A DNA stretch of 64,000 nt from Hydrogenophaga sp. PAMC20947 (GTDB taxonomy: Bacteria > Pseudomonadota > Gammaproteobacteria > Burkholderiales > Burkholderiaceae_C), in the NCBI RefSeq assembly GCF_004795855.1, contig NZ_CP039252.1, forward strand, positions 3,100,001-3,164,000, in the 5' to 3' direction. Positions 29,996 through 39,008 of this stretch are shown piece after piece (positions within the stretch are counted from its first letter, which is position 1; each line of letters begins with the position of its first letter). Below the pieces are notes generated by a model. The model was given only the letters and a program-made list of their open reading frames with translations, was not told the origin of the DNA and did no database searches. Position numbers and translations under genes: made by a program.

Positions 29996-30442
29996 TCAAT
30001 AGGTCTTGGGCACGGGCACCAGCGTCTGCTGCATCACCGCGCAATCCGAGCGTTTGCCGTCGGGGGCCACATGCACCACCTCGGCCGCGGCCACGATGAT
30101 GCGTTTGCCCGCCTTGCTCACGCGGCCTGTGGCCTCCAGCTCGCCGGCTCCAAAGGCCGCGAGAAAGTTGATCTTGTATTCCACCGTGGTGACTTCCATG
30201 CCATCGGGTGCCACGGTCAAAGCGGCGTACCCGCCCGCAATATCGGCCAACGCACCCATGGCGCCGCCATGAAACCCGCCCTGCTGCTGACTCACGCGGT
30301 CGGAATACGGCAATGCCAGTGTGACGCTCCCGGGCGAGACGTGCAACAAGCGCACACCCAGATGTTTCATCATCCCCTGGCGGTCCAGGCTGGCCTGCAC
30401 GCGTTCGCGCAAAGCGTCGTTGGTGGTGGTCGGTTCACTCAT
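29996..30442 (-). CDS. PaaI family hotdog thioesterase
   Basis: This 148-residue hotdog-fold acyl-CoA thioesterase has the GFHGGAMGALADIAGGYA helix with the usual catalytic region. It may release CoA from stalled intermediates of isovalerate breakdown. It is the first gene of a probable operon running through ivd, can, aceK and thiolase; ivd follows after 42 bases. The start lies 18 bases from a 24-bp palindrome that is probably its LiuR operator. Confidence 0.85.
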   Translation of the reverse strand: MSEPTTTNDALRERVQASLDRQGMMKHLGVRLLHVSPGSVTLALPYSDRVSQQQGGFHGGAMGALADIAGGYAALTVAPDGMEVTTVEYKINFLAAFGAGELEATGRVSKAGKRIIVAAAEVVHVAPDGKRSDCAVMQQTLVPVPKTY

Positions 30443-30459
30443 GGGTCGCTGGATTTTTG

Positions 30460-30483
30460 ATTGACGTTTACGTAAACGTCAAT
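30460..30483. promoter_or_regulatory. Perfect 24-bp palindrome, probable LiuR operator
   Basis: The half-site ATTGACGTTTAC is followed by its exact reverse complement. It lies between the PaaI-ivd operon (minus) and a YigZ gene (plus). A near copy at 32096-32117 lies beside a MerR-type regulator gene. LiuR proteins of proteobacteria are known to bind TTGACGT-type palindromes upstream of leucine/isovalerate genes, so LiuR binding is likely but inferred. Confidence 0.8.
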
Positions 30484-30553
30484 TATGACCGAAGGCACGT
30501 CCAGTCGCCAAGCCCCTGAAGACCCAGGCACTGCCAGTATCCTTCTGAGTGCC

Positions 30554-31162
30554 ATGCCCTTCTCCCTGCCCGCCCCGGTTCACAGCGAACTGACCCTCAA
30601 GAAAAGCCGCTTCATCGGCTGTGTGGAGCCCTGTGTGGGCCGCGAAGAGGCCCTCGCCCGCGTGGCCGCATTGCGCGCCGAACACCCCTCCGCCACCCAC
30701 GTTTGCTGGGCGCTGATGGCGGGCGGGCACTCAGCGGCCAACGACGATGGCGAACCGGGCGGCACGGCGGGCCGACCGATGCTGGAGGTGTTGCGGCACC
30801 AGGATCTGGAAGGCGTGCTCGCCACGGTGGTGCGCTACTACGGCGGCATCCAACTCGGCGCGGGTGGCTTGGTGCGCGCCTACACCGACAGCGTGGCACA
30901 GGCCCTGCTCACGGCCGAGAAGGTGCCCGTGATTCGACTCACCACCTTGCGTTGCATGGTGCCCTATGCGCTGGAGGGCTGGTTGCGCAGGGAGCTGGAC
31001 GCGCACGGCGCCCACTTGCTGGACGCACAACACGGCGAAGGCGTTGAGGTGACGCTGAGCCTGCCCGAAGCCAATGCCACTGAACTGACATCACGCATCA
31101 ACGACGCGAGCCAGGGCCAGGTGGTCTGGCGCAAGACCGACCAGGGCCCTGAGACCGGCTGA
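30554..31162 (+). CDS. YigZ (IMPACT) family protein
   Basis: This protein of about 202 residues belongs to the UPF0029/IMPACT family, with KKSRFIGCVEP, HVCWALMAGGHSAANDDGEP and RYYGGIQLGAGGLVRAY as diagnostic segments, followed by a second ferredoxin-like domain. The role of bacterial YigZ is poorly known; eukaryotic IMPACT acts on translation control. I chose the ATG at 30554 (MPFSLPAPV); a longer frame from 30485 would begin directly against the palindrome with no room for a leader. Confidence 0.87.
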   Translation: MPFSLPAPVHSELTLKKSRFIGCVEPCVGREEALARVAALRAEHPSATHVCWALMAGGHSAANDDGEPGGTAGRPMLEVLRHQDLEGVLATVVRYYGGIQLGAGGLVRAYTDSVAQALLTAEKVPVIRLTTLRCMVPYALEGWLRRELDAHGAHLLDAQHGEGVEVTLSLPEANATELTSRINDASQGQVVWRKTDQGPETG

Positions 31163-31179
31163 TTCGACTTGAAGGCTGT

Positions 31180-31545
31180 TCAACCAGCTCTGGACAAGAA
31201 CAGCAAAACCAGGCCGAGAGTCGCCGGCACGGTTTGTACATACAGGATCTTGCGCGCCGCTGTGGCCCCACCGTAAATGCCCGCCACCCAGACGCACAAA
31301 AGGAAGAACACTTTCACCCCAAAACCTTCGACGCCCAACCACAAGCCCCACAGCATGCCCGCCGCCAGGAAGCCGTTGTACAGCCCCTGGTTGGCGCCCA
31401 GCACCTTGGTGGCGGTGGCCAGCTCTTGCGTCAGGCCAAAGGCGCGCAAGCCAGCGGGCTTGTCCCACATGAACATCTCCAGCACCAGGATGTAGAAGTG
31501 GATGAGGGCGAGCAGTGCAACAACGAGGTTGGCGGCCAAAAGCAT
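31180..31545 (-). CDS. DUF1304 family membrane protein
   Basis: This 121-residue protein with four predicted membrane helices contains HFYILVLEMFMWDKPAG and LGANQGLYNGFLAAGMLWG, typical of the DUF1304 family, whose function is unknown. The ATG at 31545 is preceded by CAGGAGTCCTC, a good ribosome site. It converges on the YigZ gene, with 17 bases between stops. Confidence 0.85.
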   Translation of the reverse strand: MLLAANLVVALLALIHFYILVLEMFMWDKPAGLRAFGLTQELATATKVLGANQGLYNGFLAAGMLWGLWLGVEGFGVKVFFLLCVWVAGIYGGATAARKILYVQTVPATLGLVLLFLSRAG

Positions 31546-31605
31546 GAGGACTCCTGAAAAACGGTCGGACAACCACCGGCTGGGCCGTTGGCAGGAGGGT
31601 CGAGT

Positions 31606-32022
31606 TTAGGGCGCAGCGCCAGGGCCGGCTTTTTCGGCCTTGGCCAGCAGCGCCCGCGCTTCTTTCTCGTGCACCTTCACCTCATCCAGATTGGCCACGA
31701 GGTCGGCCATCTGTTCTTCGAGCTGGCGCTGGTGATCGGCCAGCACGGTGAGGAACTTGCGCAACTGCGGACCGGTGTCGCGCGGACTGTCGTACATCTC
31801 GATGATGTCTTTGGCTTCGGTGAGCGACAGGCCCAGGCGCTTGGCCCGCAGCGTGAGCTTCAAGCGGGTGCGATCGCGCGCGCTGTAGACACGGTTTCGC
31901 CCGCCCGGGCCGGCACGCTGAGGCTGCAGCAGACCCATGTCTTCGTAGAAGCGAATGGCCCGCGTCGTGAGATCAAACTCGCGCGCGAGATCGCTGATGG
32001 TGTAGGTCGGGTTGGTGGCCAT
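31606..32022 (-). CDS. liuR: MerR family regulator, probable LiuR
   Basis: This 138-residue MerR-type regulator has the DNA-binding motif YTISDLAREFDLTTRAIRFYEDMGLL at the N-terminus (residues 7-32, cited in part: TTRAIRFYEDMGLL), then a long dimerisation helix. It lacks the cysteine pattern of metal-sensing MerR proteins. LiuR is the known MerR-family controller of branched-chain amino-acid genes in this group, and two near-identical palindromes here lie next to this gene and next to the ivd operon. I chose the start at 32022 (MATNPTYTIS). The name is an inference. Confidence 0.82.
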   Translation of the reverse strand: MATNPTYTISDLAREFDLTTRAIRFYEDMGLLQPQRAGPGGRNRVYSARDRTRLKLTLRAKRLGLSLTEAKDIIEMYDSPRDTGPQLRKFLTVLADHQRQLEEQMADLVANLDEVKVHEKEARALLAKAEKAGPGAAP

Positions 32023-32095
32023 GGGCGGGGTTAGGAGCTGTCTGGTGGCGGACACCCGCCAATCGGGGTTGCTCCCTAGAATGAACCAAACAGGT

Positions 32096-32117
32096 TTGAC
32101 GTTTACGTTAACGTCAT
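32096..32117. promoter_or_regulatory. Imperfect palindrome, second probable LiuR operator
   Basis: TTGACGTTTAC followed by GTTAACGTCAT differs from the palindrome at 30460-30483 at only two positions. It lies between liuR (minus) and the metallo-beta-lactamase-fold gene (plus), so it may allow both autoregulation and control of the hydrolase. Confidence 0.75.
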
Positions 32118-32146
32118 TTCGAATCATCTTACCGGAATCCCACCCC

Positions 32147-33220
32147 ATGACCGCACCCAGCAAAAACCAGCTCGAAGAACGGTTGCATTACCCCTTGGGG
32201 GCCACCCTGCCCGAGCCTGGCCATGCGCTGGAGGTGGCGCCCGGGGTGAAATGGATTCGCATGGCCCTGCCCTTTGCGCTGGACCACATCAACCTCTGGT
32301 TGCTGCGCGACACGATCGACGGCGTCGAAGGCTGGACCGCGGTGGACTGCTGCATCGACCGCCCCGAGTCGCGCGCGCAGTGGGAGCAGGTCTTCGAGAA
32401 CGCACTGGAAGACATGCCCATCTTGCGCGTGATCGTGACGCACATGCACCCCGACCACATCGGGCTGGCGCACTGGTTGTGTGAACGTTGGACCTGCCGC
32501 CTATGGATGAGCGCCACCGACTACAACGCTGCGCGCATCGGCACTTACAGCACCAACAGTTTTGGCGGCGAGGCCCACGCCCGCTTTTTCGCGTCACACG
32601 GTATGTGCGATGCCGACAGCCTGGACCAGATCAAAAAGCGTTCCAGCTACTACCCCAACCTGGTGCCCGCAGTCCCGTCTCAATACCACCGGATCAGAGA
32701 TGGTCAGACCGTCGAAATCGGTGGCCACGACTGGCAGTGCATCAGTGGCTACGGCCACGCGCCCGAACACATCGCGCTTTACTGCAGCCCACTGGGCGTG
32801 CTCATCAGCGGCGACATGGTCTTGCCCCGGATTTCCACCAATGTGAGCGTGTACGACCAGGAGCCCGAAGCCGACTCACTCACCCACTTTCTGGACTCCC
32901 TGGACAAGTACCTGCCTCTGCCCGAAGCCACGCTGGTGCTACCGTCCCATGGCAAGCCCTTCACGGGTCTGCACGAGCGCGTCCAGCAGCTCAAAGACCA
33001 CCACCGCGACCGACTGCAGGAAGTGATCGATGCCTGTAGCGCTCGTCCCTGCAGTGCAATGGACATCATCCCCGTGATGTTCACCCGCGCACTCGACTTG
33101 CACCAGATGACCTTTGCCATGGGTGAAGCTGTGGCCCACCTGCACCGCCTCTGGTACACCGGCGAGCTGCGGCGCACCTTGGGCGAAGACGGCATCTACC
33201 GCTTCGGCGCAGCGGCCTGA
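32147..33220 (+). CDS. Metallo-beta-lactamase fold hydrolase
   Basis: This 357-residue metallohydrolase has the ligand motif THMHPDHIGLAHW (His99, His101, Asp103, His104) and further metal ligands around GYGHAPEHIALYC, SGDMVLPRIS and LPSHGKPF. A C-terminal helical domain of about 90 residues follows. The family includes thioesterases and glyoxalase II; because it is divergent from liuR and shares its operator it may act on a CoA thioester or a toxic by-product of isovalerate breakdown. That role is a guess. Confidence 0.85.
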   Translation: MTAPSKNQLEERLHYPLGATLPEPGHALEVAPGVKWIRMALPFALDHINLWLLRDTIDGVEGWTAVDCCIDRPESRAQWEQVFENALEDMPILRVIVTHMHPDHIGLAHWLCERWTCRLWMSATDYNAARIGTYSTNSFGGEAHARFFASHGMCDADSLDQIKKRSSYYPNLVPAVPSQYHRIRDGQTVEIGGHDWQCISGYGHAPEHIALYCSPLGVLISGDMVLPRISTNVSVYDQEPEADSLTHFLDSLDKYLPLPEATLVLPSHGKPFTGLHERVQQLKDHHRDRLQEVIDACSARPCSAMDIIPVMFTRALDLHQMTFAMGEAVAHLHRLWYTGELRRTLGEDGIYRFGAAA

Positions 33221-33223
33221 AGC

Positions 33224-34144
33224 TCACTTGCCCAGCGGAACGGCGGCTTCCTTGAGCGCGCGTCGGCGCTGCACATGGTCGGGCATGACCCGCGCCACCA
33301 CGTCCCAGAACTGGGGGCTGTGGTCCATGTGGTGCAGGTGGCTGAGTTCGTGCACCACCACATAGTCCAGCATGTCCAGCTTCAAGTGGATCAGGCGCCA
33401 GTTGAGCCGGATCGTGCCATCGACGCTGGCACTGCCCCAACGTGTGCCCGCGCTGGAAAGCCGCAGCCGGCCGTACTCAACCCCGAGCTGCGGCGCGAAG
33501 TGGTCGAGCCGTTCGGCAAACACCCGCTTGGCCTGGCGCATGAGCCAGGCCTGTGCTGCATCGCGCACCTGGACTTCAGATGCATTGCCCGCCAGCCCCA
33601 GGTACAGCACCGCGAGATCACCCGCCTCGGCCGGCGCTTTCAGCTCGGCACCCACCTCTGCGAACCGGTGCGCAGGGTCCAGCTGCAAGCGCACGCGCTG
33701 CCCCAGGTAGTCAAACTCAACGCCATCGGCCCACACGGTGCGGGCCTGCGCCAGGTCACTGGCGCGCTGCTGGGCTTTGTGCAGCTTCTCCAGCACCCAG
33801 CCTGACTTGTCCCGCAGCAAGGCATCCACCTCGCCCAGCGGCGTCCAGCGTGGTGCGCTGACCGTCAGGCCATCGGCACCGACCGACAAACCGATGGTGC
33901 GGCGCTTGCCCCGCTTGAATTCGTAAGCCACTTCGCTGTCGCCCAGTCGCACCTTGCGGTTGGCGCGGGGGTGGTGCCAGGTGGCGGGCTGAAACACATC
34001 CGACAGCGGCAGCGCAGGCGGCGCATGGAGGTCTCTGGGCTCGGCCCTCGGGTCAGGCGCAGAAGCGGGCAAAGGCAAGCGCTCAGGCACGGCCGCATCA
34101 GGCCCGCCCAAAAAATCGAATGCTATCTGCAACAACTGCTTCAT
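33224..34144 (-). CDS. YgjP-like metallopeptidase (DUF45/SprT-like)
   Basis: This 306-residue probable zinc metallopeptidase carries DYVVVHELSHLHHMDHSPQFW near the C-terminus (HE-x-x-H with a downstream His), quoted here in overlapping parts as VVHELSHLHHMDHS, and RWGSASVDGTIRLNWRLIHL before it, both hallmarks of the YgjP/DUF45 group. The N-terminal 60 residues are Pro-rich and variable. The ATG at 34144 has no good ribosome site, so the true start could be further in. It is the last gene of the glyQS-gmhB-plsC group in this order. Confidence 0.82.
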   Translation of the reverse strand: MKQLLQIAFDFLGGPDAAVPERLPLPASAPDPRAEPRDLHAPPALPLSDVFQPATWHHPRANRKVRLGDSEVAYEFKRGKRRTIGLSVGADGLTVSAPRWTPLGEVDALLRDKSGWVLEKLHKAQQRASDLAQARTVWADGVEFDYLGQRVRLQLDPAHRFAEVGAELKAPAEAGDLAVLYLGLAGNASEVQVRDAAQAWLMRQAKRVFAERLDHFAPQLGVEYGRLRLSSAGTRWGSASVDGTIRLNWRLIHLKLDMLDYVVVHELSHLHHMDHSPQFWDVVARVMPDHVQRRRALKEAAVPLGK

Positions 34145-34214
34145 GCCAAGGAGGAGTGGGAAACTTCGAACCAACAACAGGCAAGCCAACGAGAGGAAGC
34201 TGAGCCGAGAACGC

Positions 34215-34365
34215 CGCCGATCCGACTCCGCCGGTCGGCCAGCGTTGCCCCCTGGGGGGCTGAGGACCGCGGCTCCAAGCCTGCCTTCACAGGATTGGAC
34301 AGGACGAAGAGGCATCGGCTCTGACGATGACGCGGCCTGCAAGGCACGCGCCTACAGAGCGGCGC
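34215..34365. repeat. Dispersed intergenic repeat, copy B
   Basis: This is the longest copy of a repeat also seen at 5027-5172 and, in part, at 18010-18085 and 24885-24948. It contains CTCCGCCGGTCGGCC, the self-complementary CCCCCTGGGGGG, GCGGCTCCAAGCCTG, GACGAAGAGGCA and CGGCCTGCAAGGC. Its end runs into the last codons of plsC, so part of the repeat is translated (SPRAAL). Confidence 0.6.
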
Positions 34366-35113
34366 GGGGGGATTCATACGCACTCGGATCCAGTCGGTGC
34401 ATTTCCGCTTCGATCCAGGCCTCAACCTCGCGCATCAGCTCATCGGGCTCCCGGCCCGCACTGGGGATGGGCTTGCCAATGGAAAATTCCACCACCCCGG
34501 GCTTTTTGACAAAGGCCTTGCGCGGCCAGCACTTGGCCGACGTCACCGCGATCGGAATCACGGGCGCACCGGTGCGGATCGCCAGGCGCGTGCCGCCGCT
34601 TTTGTAGTTGCCTTTTTGGCCCCGGTCGATGCGGGTACCCTCTGGGAACATGATGACCCAGGTGCCCTGGTCGAGCAGACGCTGGCCTTGTTGTACCACC
34701 TTGACAAAGGCGCGCGCACCGTCGGCCCGGTCGATGTGGATCATGTCCATGCGGGCCATGGCCCAGCCAAAAAACGGTACCTTCAACAGCTCTTTCTTGA
34801 ACACGAAGGCCAGCGGGTGGGGCATCAAGGCCGCCATGCAAAACGTTTCCCACAGCGACTGGTGCTTAACCAACAACACCGCCGGCGCCTTGGCGTCGGT
34901 TGGCAAATTCTCAAAACCGATGACCTTGTTTTTGATCCCCAGAATCACGGTGCCGCCGTCCACGGCCAGCTTGAGCCAGCGCGCGCACATCCAGTAGACC
35001 TTGGTGCTGTTCATGAACGGCGCGGCCACCACCACCGCCGTGGCCCAGGGGATCACCGTGATGGCCATGAACAGGAGGTGCAAAACAGCGCGAAGCAGGT
35101 TAACGATATACAT
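34352..35113 (-). CDS. plsC: 1-acyl-sn-glycerol-3-phosphate acyltransferase
   Basis: This 253-residue membrane-bound acyltransferase makes phosphatidic acid from lysophosphatidate. It has an N-terminal hydrophobic helix, the HX4D-type motif in the betaproteobacterial form KHQSLWE (Glu for Asp), and motif FPEGTRIDRG. I took the ATG at 35113 (MYIVNLLRAV); a TTG/GTG start near 35167-35164 is possible. It follows gmhB by 57 bases, so the two are co-transcribed. The last codons lie inside the dispersed repeat. Confidence 0.88.
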   Translation of the reverse strand: MYIVNLLRAVLHLLFMAITVIPWATAVVVAAPFMNSTKVYWMCARWLKLAVDGGTVILGIKNKVIGFENLPTDAKAPAVLLVKHQSLWETFCMAALMPHPLAFVFKKELLKVPFFGWAMARMDMIHIDRADGARAFVKVVQQGQRLLDQGTWVIMFPEGTRIDRGQKGNYKSGGTRLAIRTGAPVIPIAVTSAKCWPRKAFVKKPGVVEFSIGKPIPSAGREPDELMREVEAWIEAEMHRLDPSAYESPRAAL

Positions 35114-35170
35114 GTGGGTCAGACGGGCAACTGGGCCCGGAAAAAATTCAAGGGTGGCAACCACCAACGT

Positions 35171-35749
35171 TCAAGGGGCCCCTGCGGCTGCGGTTGCAGC
35201 ATCCTGAGCCAGCAACCAGTCGGCAAACGCCGAAAGGTCTTCGTGCACCTGGGTGCTGGGCGGCGCATCGATGGCGGCATCGTCGACTTCGCGCAGGTGT
35301 TCGGATTGCCCTGTCAACAACAAATGGGTGGCACAGCCCGCCGCAGCCCCGGCTTGGACATGGCGCAGCGCATTGCCCGCCACCCGCACATCTGCCAGCG
35401 GTACCCCAAAACGCTGCCCGATCTGCTCGAAGAGACCGGGCTCGGGCTTGCGGCAATGGCAGCCGTCTTCGGGGGCATGGGGGCAGAAAAACACCGCTTC
35501 CAGTCGACCGCCCACCGCAGCCAGCTGGCGGTGCATCTTGGCATGGATCGCGTTCAAAGAGGCCATGTCGAAAAGCCCCCGACCGATCCCGCTCTGGTTG
35601 GTGGCGATCACCACCCGCCAGCCGCCCTGGTTGAGCCGTGCCACCGCTTCCAGCGCGCCGGGCAAAGCCTCCCACTCGTCGGGCGACGCCACATAATCAT
35701 CGCGGCTGCGGTTGAGCGTGCCGTCTCGGTCGAGGATGAGCAATTTCAT
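35171..35749 (-). CDS. gmhB: D-glycero-beta-D-manno-heptose 1,7-bisphosphate 7-phosphatase
   Basis: This 192-residue HAD phosphatase of the lipopolysaccharide heptose pathway has the catalytic motif LILDRDGTLNRSRDDYV, ATNQSGIGRG and the zinc loop CPHAPEDGCHCRKPEP that is diagnostic of GmhB. It acts in the cytoplasm to make heptose 1-phosphate for LPS inner core. It lies between glyS and plsC in a conserved betaproteobacterial order. Confidence 0.93.
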   Translation of the reverse strand: MKLLILDRDGTLNRSRDDYVASPDEWEALPGALEAVARLNQGGWRVVIATNQSGIGRGLFDMASLNAIHAKMHRQLAAVGGRLEAVFFCPHAPEDGCHCRKPEPGLFEQIGQRFGVPLADVRVAGNALRHVQAGAAAGCATHLLLTGQSEHLREVDDAAIDAPPSTQVHEDLSAFADWLLAQDAATAAAGAP

Positions 35750-35790
35750 GCGTGGCTCCTTGAAAATCCGTGACGGTGCGGGGCGGCCAA

Positions 35791-37923
35791 TCAGGCCACC
35801 AGACGGGAGAGGTCGGCCACGCGGTTCATCGCTTCGTGCAGCGACTTCAGCAGACCCAGGCGGTTGGCTTTGAGCGCCGCGTCATCAGCGTTGACCATGA
35901 CACCGTCAAAGAAGGCATCGACCGGACCCCGCAGCGCGGCAAGCGCCTGCAGGCTGGCCGTGTAGTCGCCTGCGTCGAACTGGGCATTGGCACCGGGCAC
36001 GGTCGCCTGCATGGCGGCAAACAGATTCTGCTCGGCGGCTTCGACGAACAAGCCCGCATCCACCGCAGCGCCTTCGCCTTCGCCTTCGGATTTTTTCAGA
36101 ATGTTGCCGATGCGTTTGTTGGCCGCAGCCAGGGCAGGCGCTTCTGGCAGCGAGACAAAAGATCGCACTGCGTCAAGGCAGCGGACCATGTCGCCCCAAG
36201 CGGGATGGACTGCGATCACAGCATCGACCTCTTGCGCGCTGTAGCCCAAGTCGCGCAGATAGCCCGCGATGCGCTCGTACACAAAGGGCAGCACCAGTTC
36301 CTGGGTCTTTGCAGGGTTGGGCACCAGGGCGCCGAAGGCTTTCAAGGCGGCGGCCACCAGCTCGGAAAGATTCAGCGGCAAGCCGCGTTCGATCAGTATG
36401 CGCACAACGCCGAGAGCGTGCCTGCGCAGCGCAAACGGATCTTTGTCGCCAGTCGGCAAGTTGCCAATACCAAACATGCCCACCAGCGTTTCCAGCTTGT
36501 CGGCCAGTGCCACAACCAAGCCGGTCGTGTTGCGCGGCAACTCGTCGCCGGCGAAGCGTGGCTTGTAGTGGTCTTCGATGGCGAAAGCGATGTCTTCGGT
36601 GAGCCCATCGTGGCGCGCGTAGTAGCCGCCCATGATGCCTTGCAACTCGGGGAACTCGCCCACCATGTCGGTCAGCAAGTCGGTCTTCGCCAGTTGTGCT
36701 GTGGTGTCGGCGCTTTGGGCCAACACATCGCCGCCAAGTTGCTGGCCAATGGCCTTGGCAATGGCGCGCACACGCTCAACCCGCTCGCCCTGGGTACCCA
36801 ATTTGTTGTGGTACACCACTTTCCCAAGGCTTTCCACGCGGGAGGCCAGCGTCTTCTTGCGGTCCTGATCAAAGAAGAATTTGGCGTCGGCCAGGCGCGG
36901 GCGCACCACGCGCTCGTTGCCCTGAATCACAGCGCTGGCGTCGGCCGGGCTGATGTTGCTGACCACCAAAAATTGGTGGGTCAGCTTGCCCTGCGTATCC
37001 AGCAGTGGAAAGTATTTCTGGTTGGCCTTCATCGTCAAGATCAGGCATTCCTGCGGCACATCCAGGAATTCTTTTTCGAACGCACAAATCAACACATTGG
37101 GGCGCTCGACCAGGGCCGTCACTTCGTCGAGGAGGGCTTCGTCTTCAATCGGTTTGCATCCACCACCCACCTTGGCGGCGGCCGCGGCGAGCTGGCGTGC
37201 GATTTCGGCCTTGCGCTCTTCAAACGAGGCGATCACTGCGCCGTCCTTCAGCAGCGTAGCGGCGTAGCTGTCGGCGTCTTTCAACACCACGGGGTCCACC
37301 GCGGCCTCGAAGCGGTGGCCGTGGGTGCTGTTGCCCGAAGTCAGGCCCAGCACCTTCAACGGCACCACGGCACTGCCATGCAAGGCCACCAGGCCGTGCG
37401 CCGGGCGCACAAACTGAACACTGCTCCAGCCGGGCATCTCGCAGTCGGTTTCCAGCTGATAGCTCATGACCTTGGGGATCGGCAGCTTGGCCAGCGCCTC
37501 GTCCAGCGCTTTTTGCAGACCAGGGGCGAGCGCCACACCAGGCGCGATGCTGTCGTAAAAAAGGGCTTCGGCTTTGCCGTCTTGCGCGCGCTTCAGGCTG
37601 GGCACCACCGACGCGTCTGCGCCGAGCGCGCCCAGGCGCTTGAGCAGCGCAGGTGTGGCCTGACCATTGGCATCCAGGCCCACGCTCACGGGCATGAGTT
37701 TTTGTGAAACGGCTTTGTCGGCTGCGCGCTCGGCCACCGCGGTCACGTGCACAGCCAGGCGGCGCGGCGAGGCGAAGGCGGTCACCACCGCTTCGGCGCT
37801 GGCCAGGCCTTGGGATTTGAGCTGGTCGGCCAGCACGGTGGCAAACGCGTCGCCCAGCTTCTTGAGCGCCTTGGGGGGCAGCTCTTCGACAAACAGTTCT
37901 ACAAGCAGGTTTTGGGTCGTCAT
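35791..37923 (-). CDS. glyS: Glycine--tRNA ligase beta subunit
   Basis: This 710-residue beta subunit of the bacterial alpha2beta2 glycyl-tRNA synthetase, beginning MTTQNLLVELFVEELPPKAL, has the right length. It contains the HD-like region GYYARHDG and the C-terminal tRNA-binding DALR-type domain. It starts 18 bases after the glyQ stop. Both subunits are needed to charge tRNA-Gly. Confidence 0.96.
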   Translation of the reverse strand: MTTQNLLVELFVEELPPKALKKLGDAFATVLADQLKSQGLASAEAVVTAFASPRRLAVHVTAVAERAADKAVSQKLMPVSVGLDANGQATPALLKRLGALGADASVVPSLKRAQDGKAEALFYDSIAPGVALAPGLQKALDEALAKLPIPKVMSYQLETDCEMPGWSSVQFVRPAHGLVALHGSAVVPLKVLGLTSGNSTHGHRFEAAVDPVVLKDADSYAATLLKDGAVIASFEERKAEIARQLAAAAAKVGGGCKPIEDEALLDEVTALVERPNVLICAFEKEFLDVPQECLILTMKANQKYFPLLDTQGKLTHQFLVVSNISPADASAVIQGNERVVRPRLADAKFFFDQDRKKTLASRVESLGKVVYHNKLGTQGERVERVRAIAKAIGQQLGGDVLAQSADTTAQLAKTDLLTDMVGEFPELQGIMGGYYARHDGLTEDIAFAIEDHYKPRFAGDELPRNTTGLVVALADKLETLVGMFGIGNLPTGDKDPFALRRHALGVVRILIERGLPLNLSELVAAALKAFGALVPNPAKTQELVLPFVYERIAGYLRDLGYSAQEVDAVIAVHPAWGDMVRCLDAVRSFVSLPEAPALAAANKRIGNILKKSEGEGEGAAVDAGLFVEAAEQNLFAAMQATVPGANAQFDAGDYTASLQALAALRGPVDAFFDGVMVNADDAALKANRLGLLKSLHEAMNRVADLSRLVA

Positions 37924-37941
37924 GGTGTTCTCTTCGCTCGC

Positions 37942-38886
<945 letters not shown>

Positions 38887-39008
38887 GCGTGCGTGGCCGG
38901 GACAAGTCCCGTGCTGAGGGTAATCTGGAGAGGTAGCTGCCCGGCGCCATTCGCCGAGAGCCAAAGGGGGATTTTACGGGCCAGCCCACCGCTCCCGCTC
39001 GAGGAGGA

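Noticed and set aside
30485..30553. Longer start for the YigZ gene at 30485
   Set aside because: It would begin two bases after the LiuR-like palindrome with no leader or ribosome site; the ATG at 30554 fits the family better.
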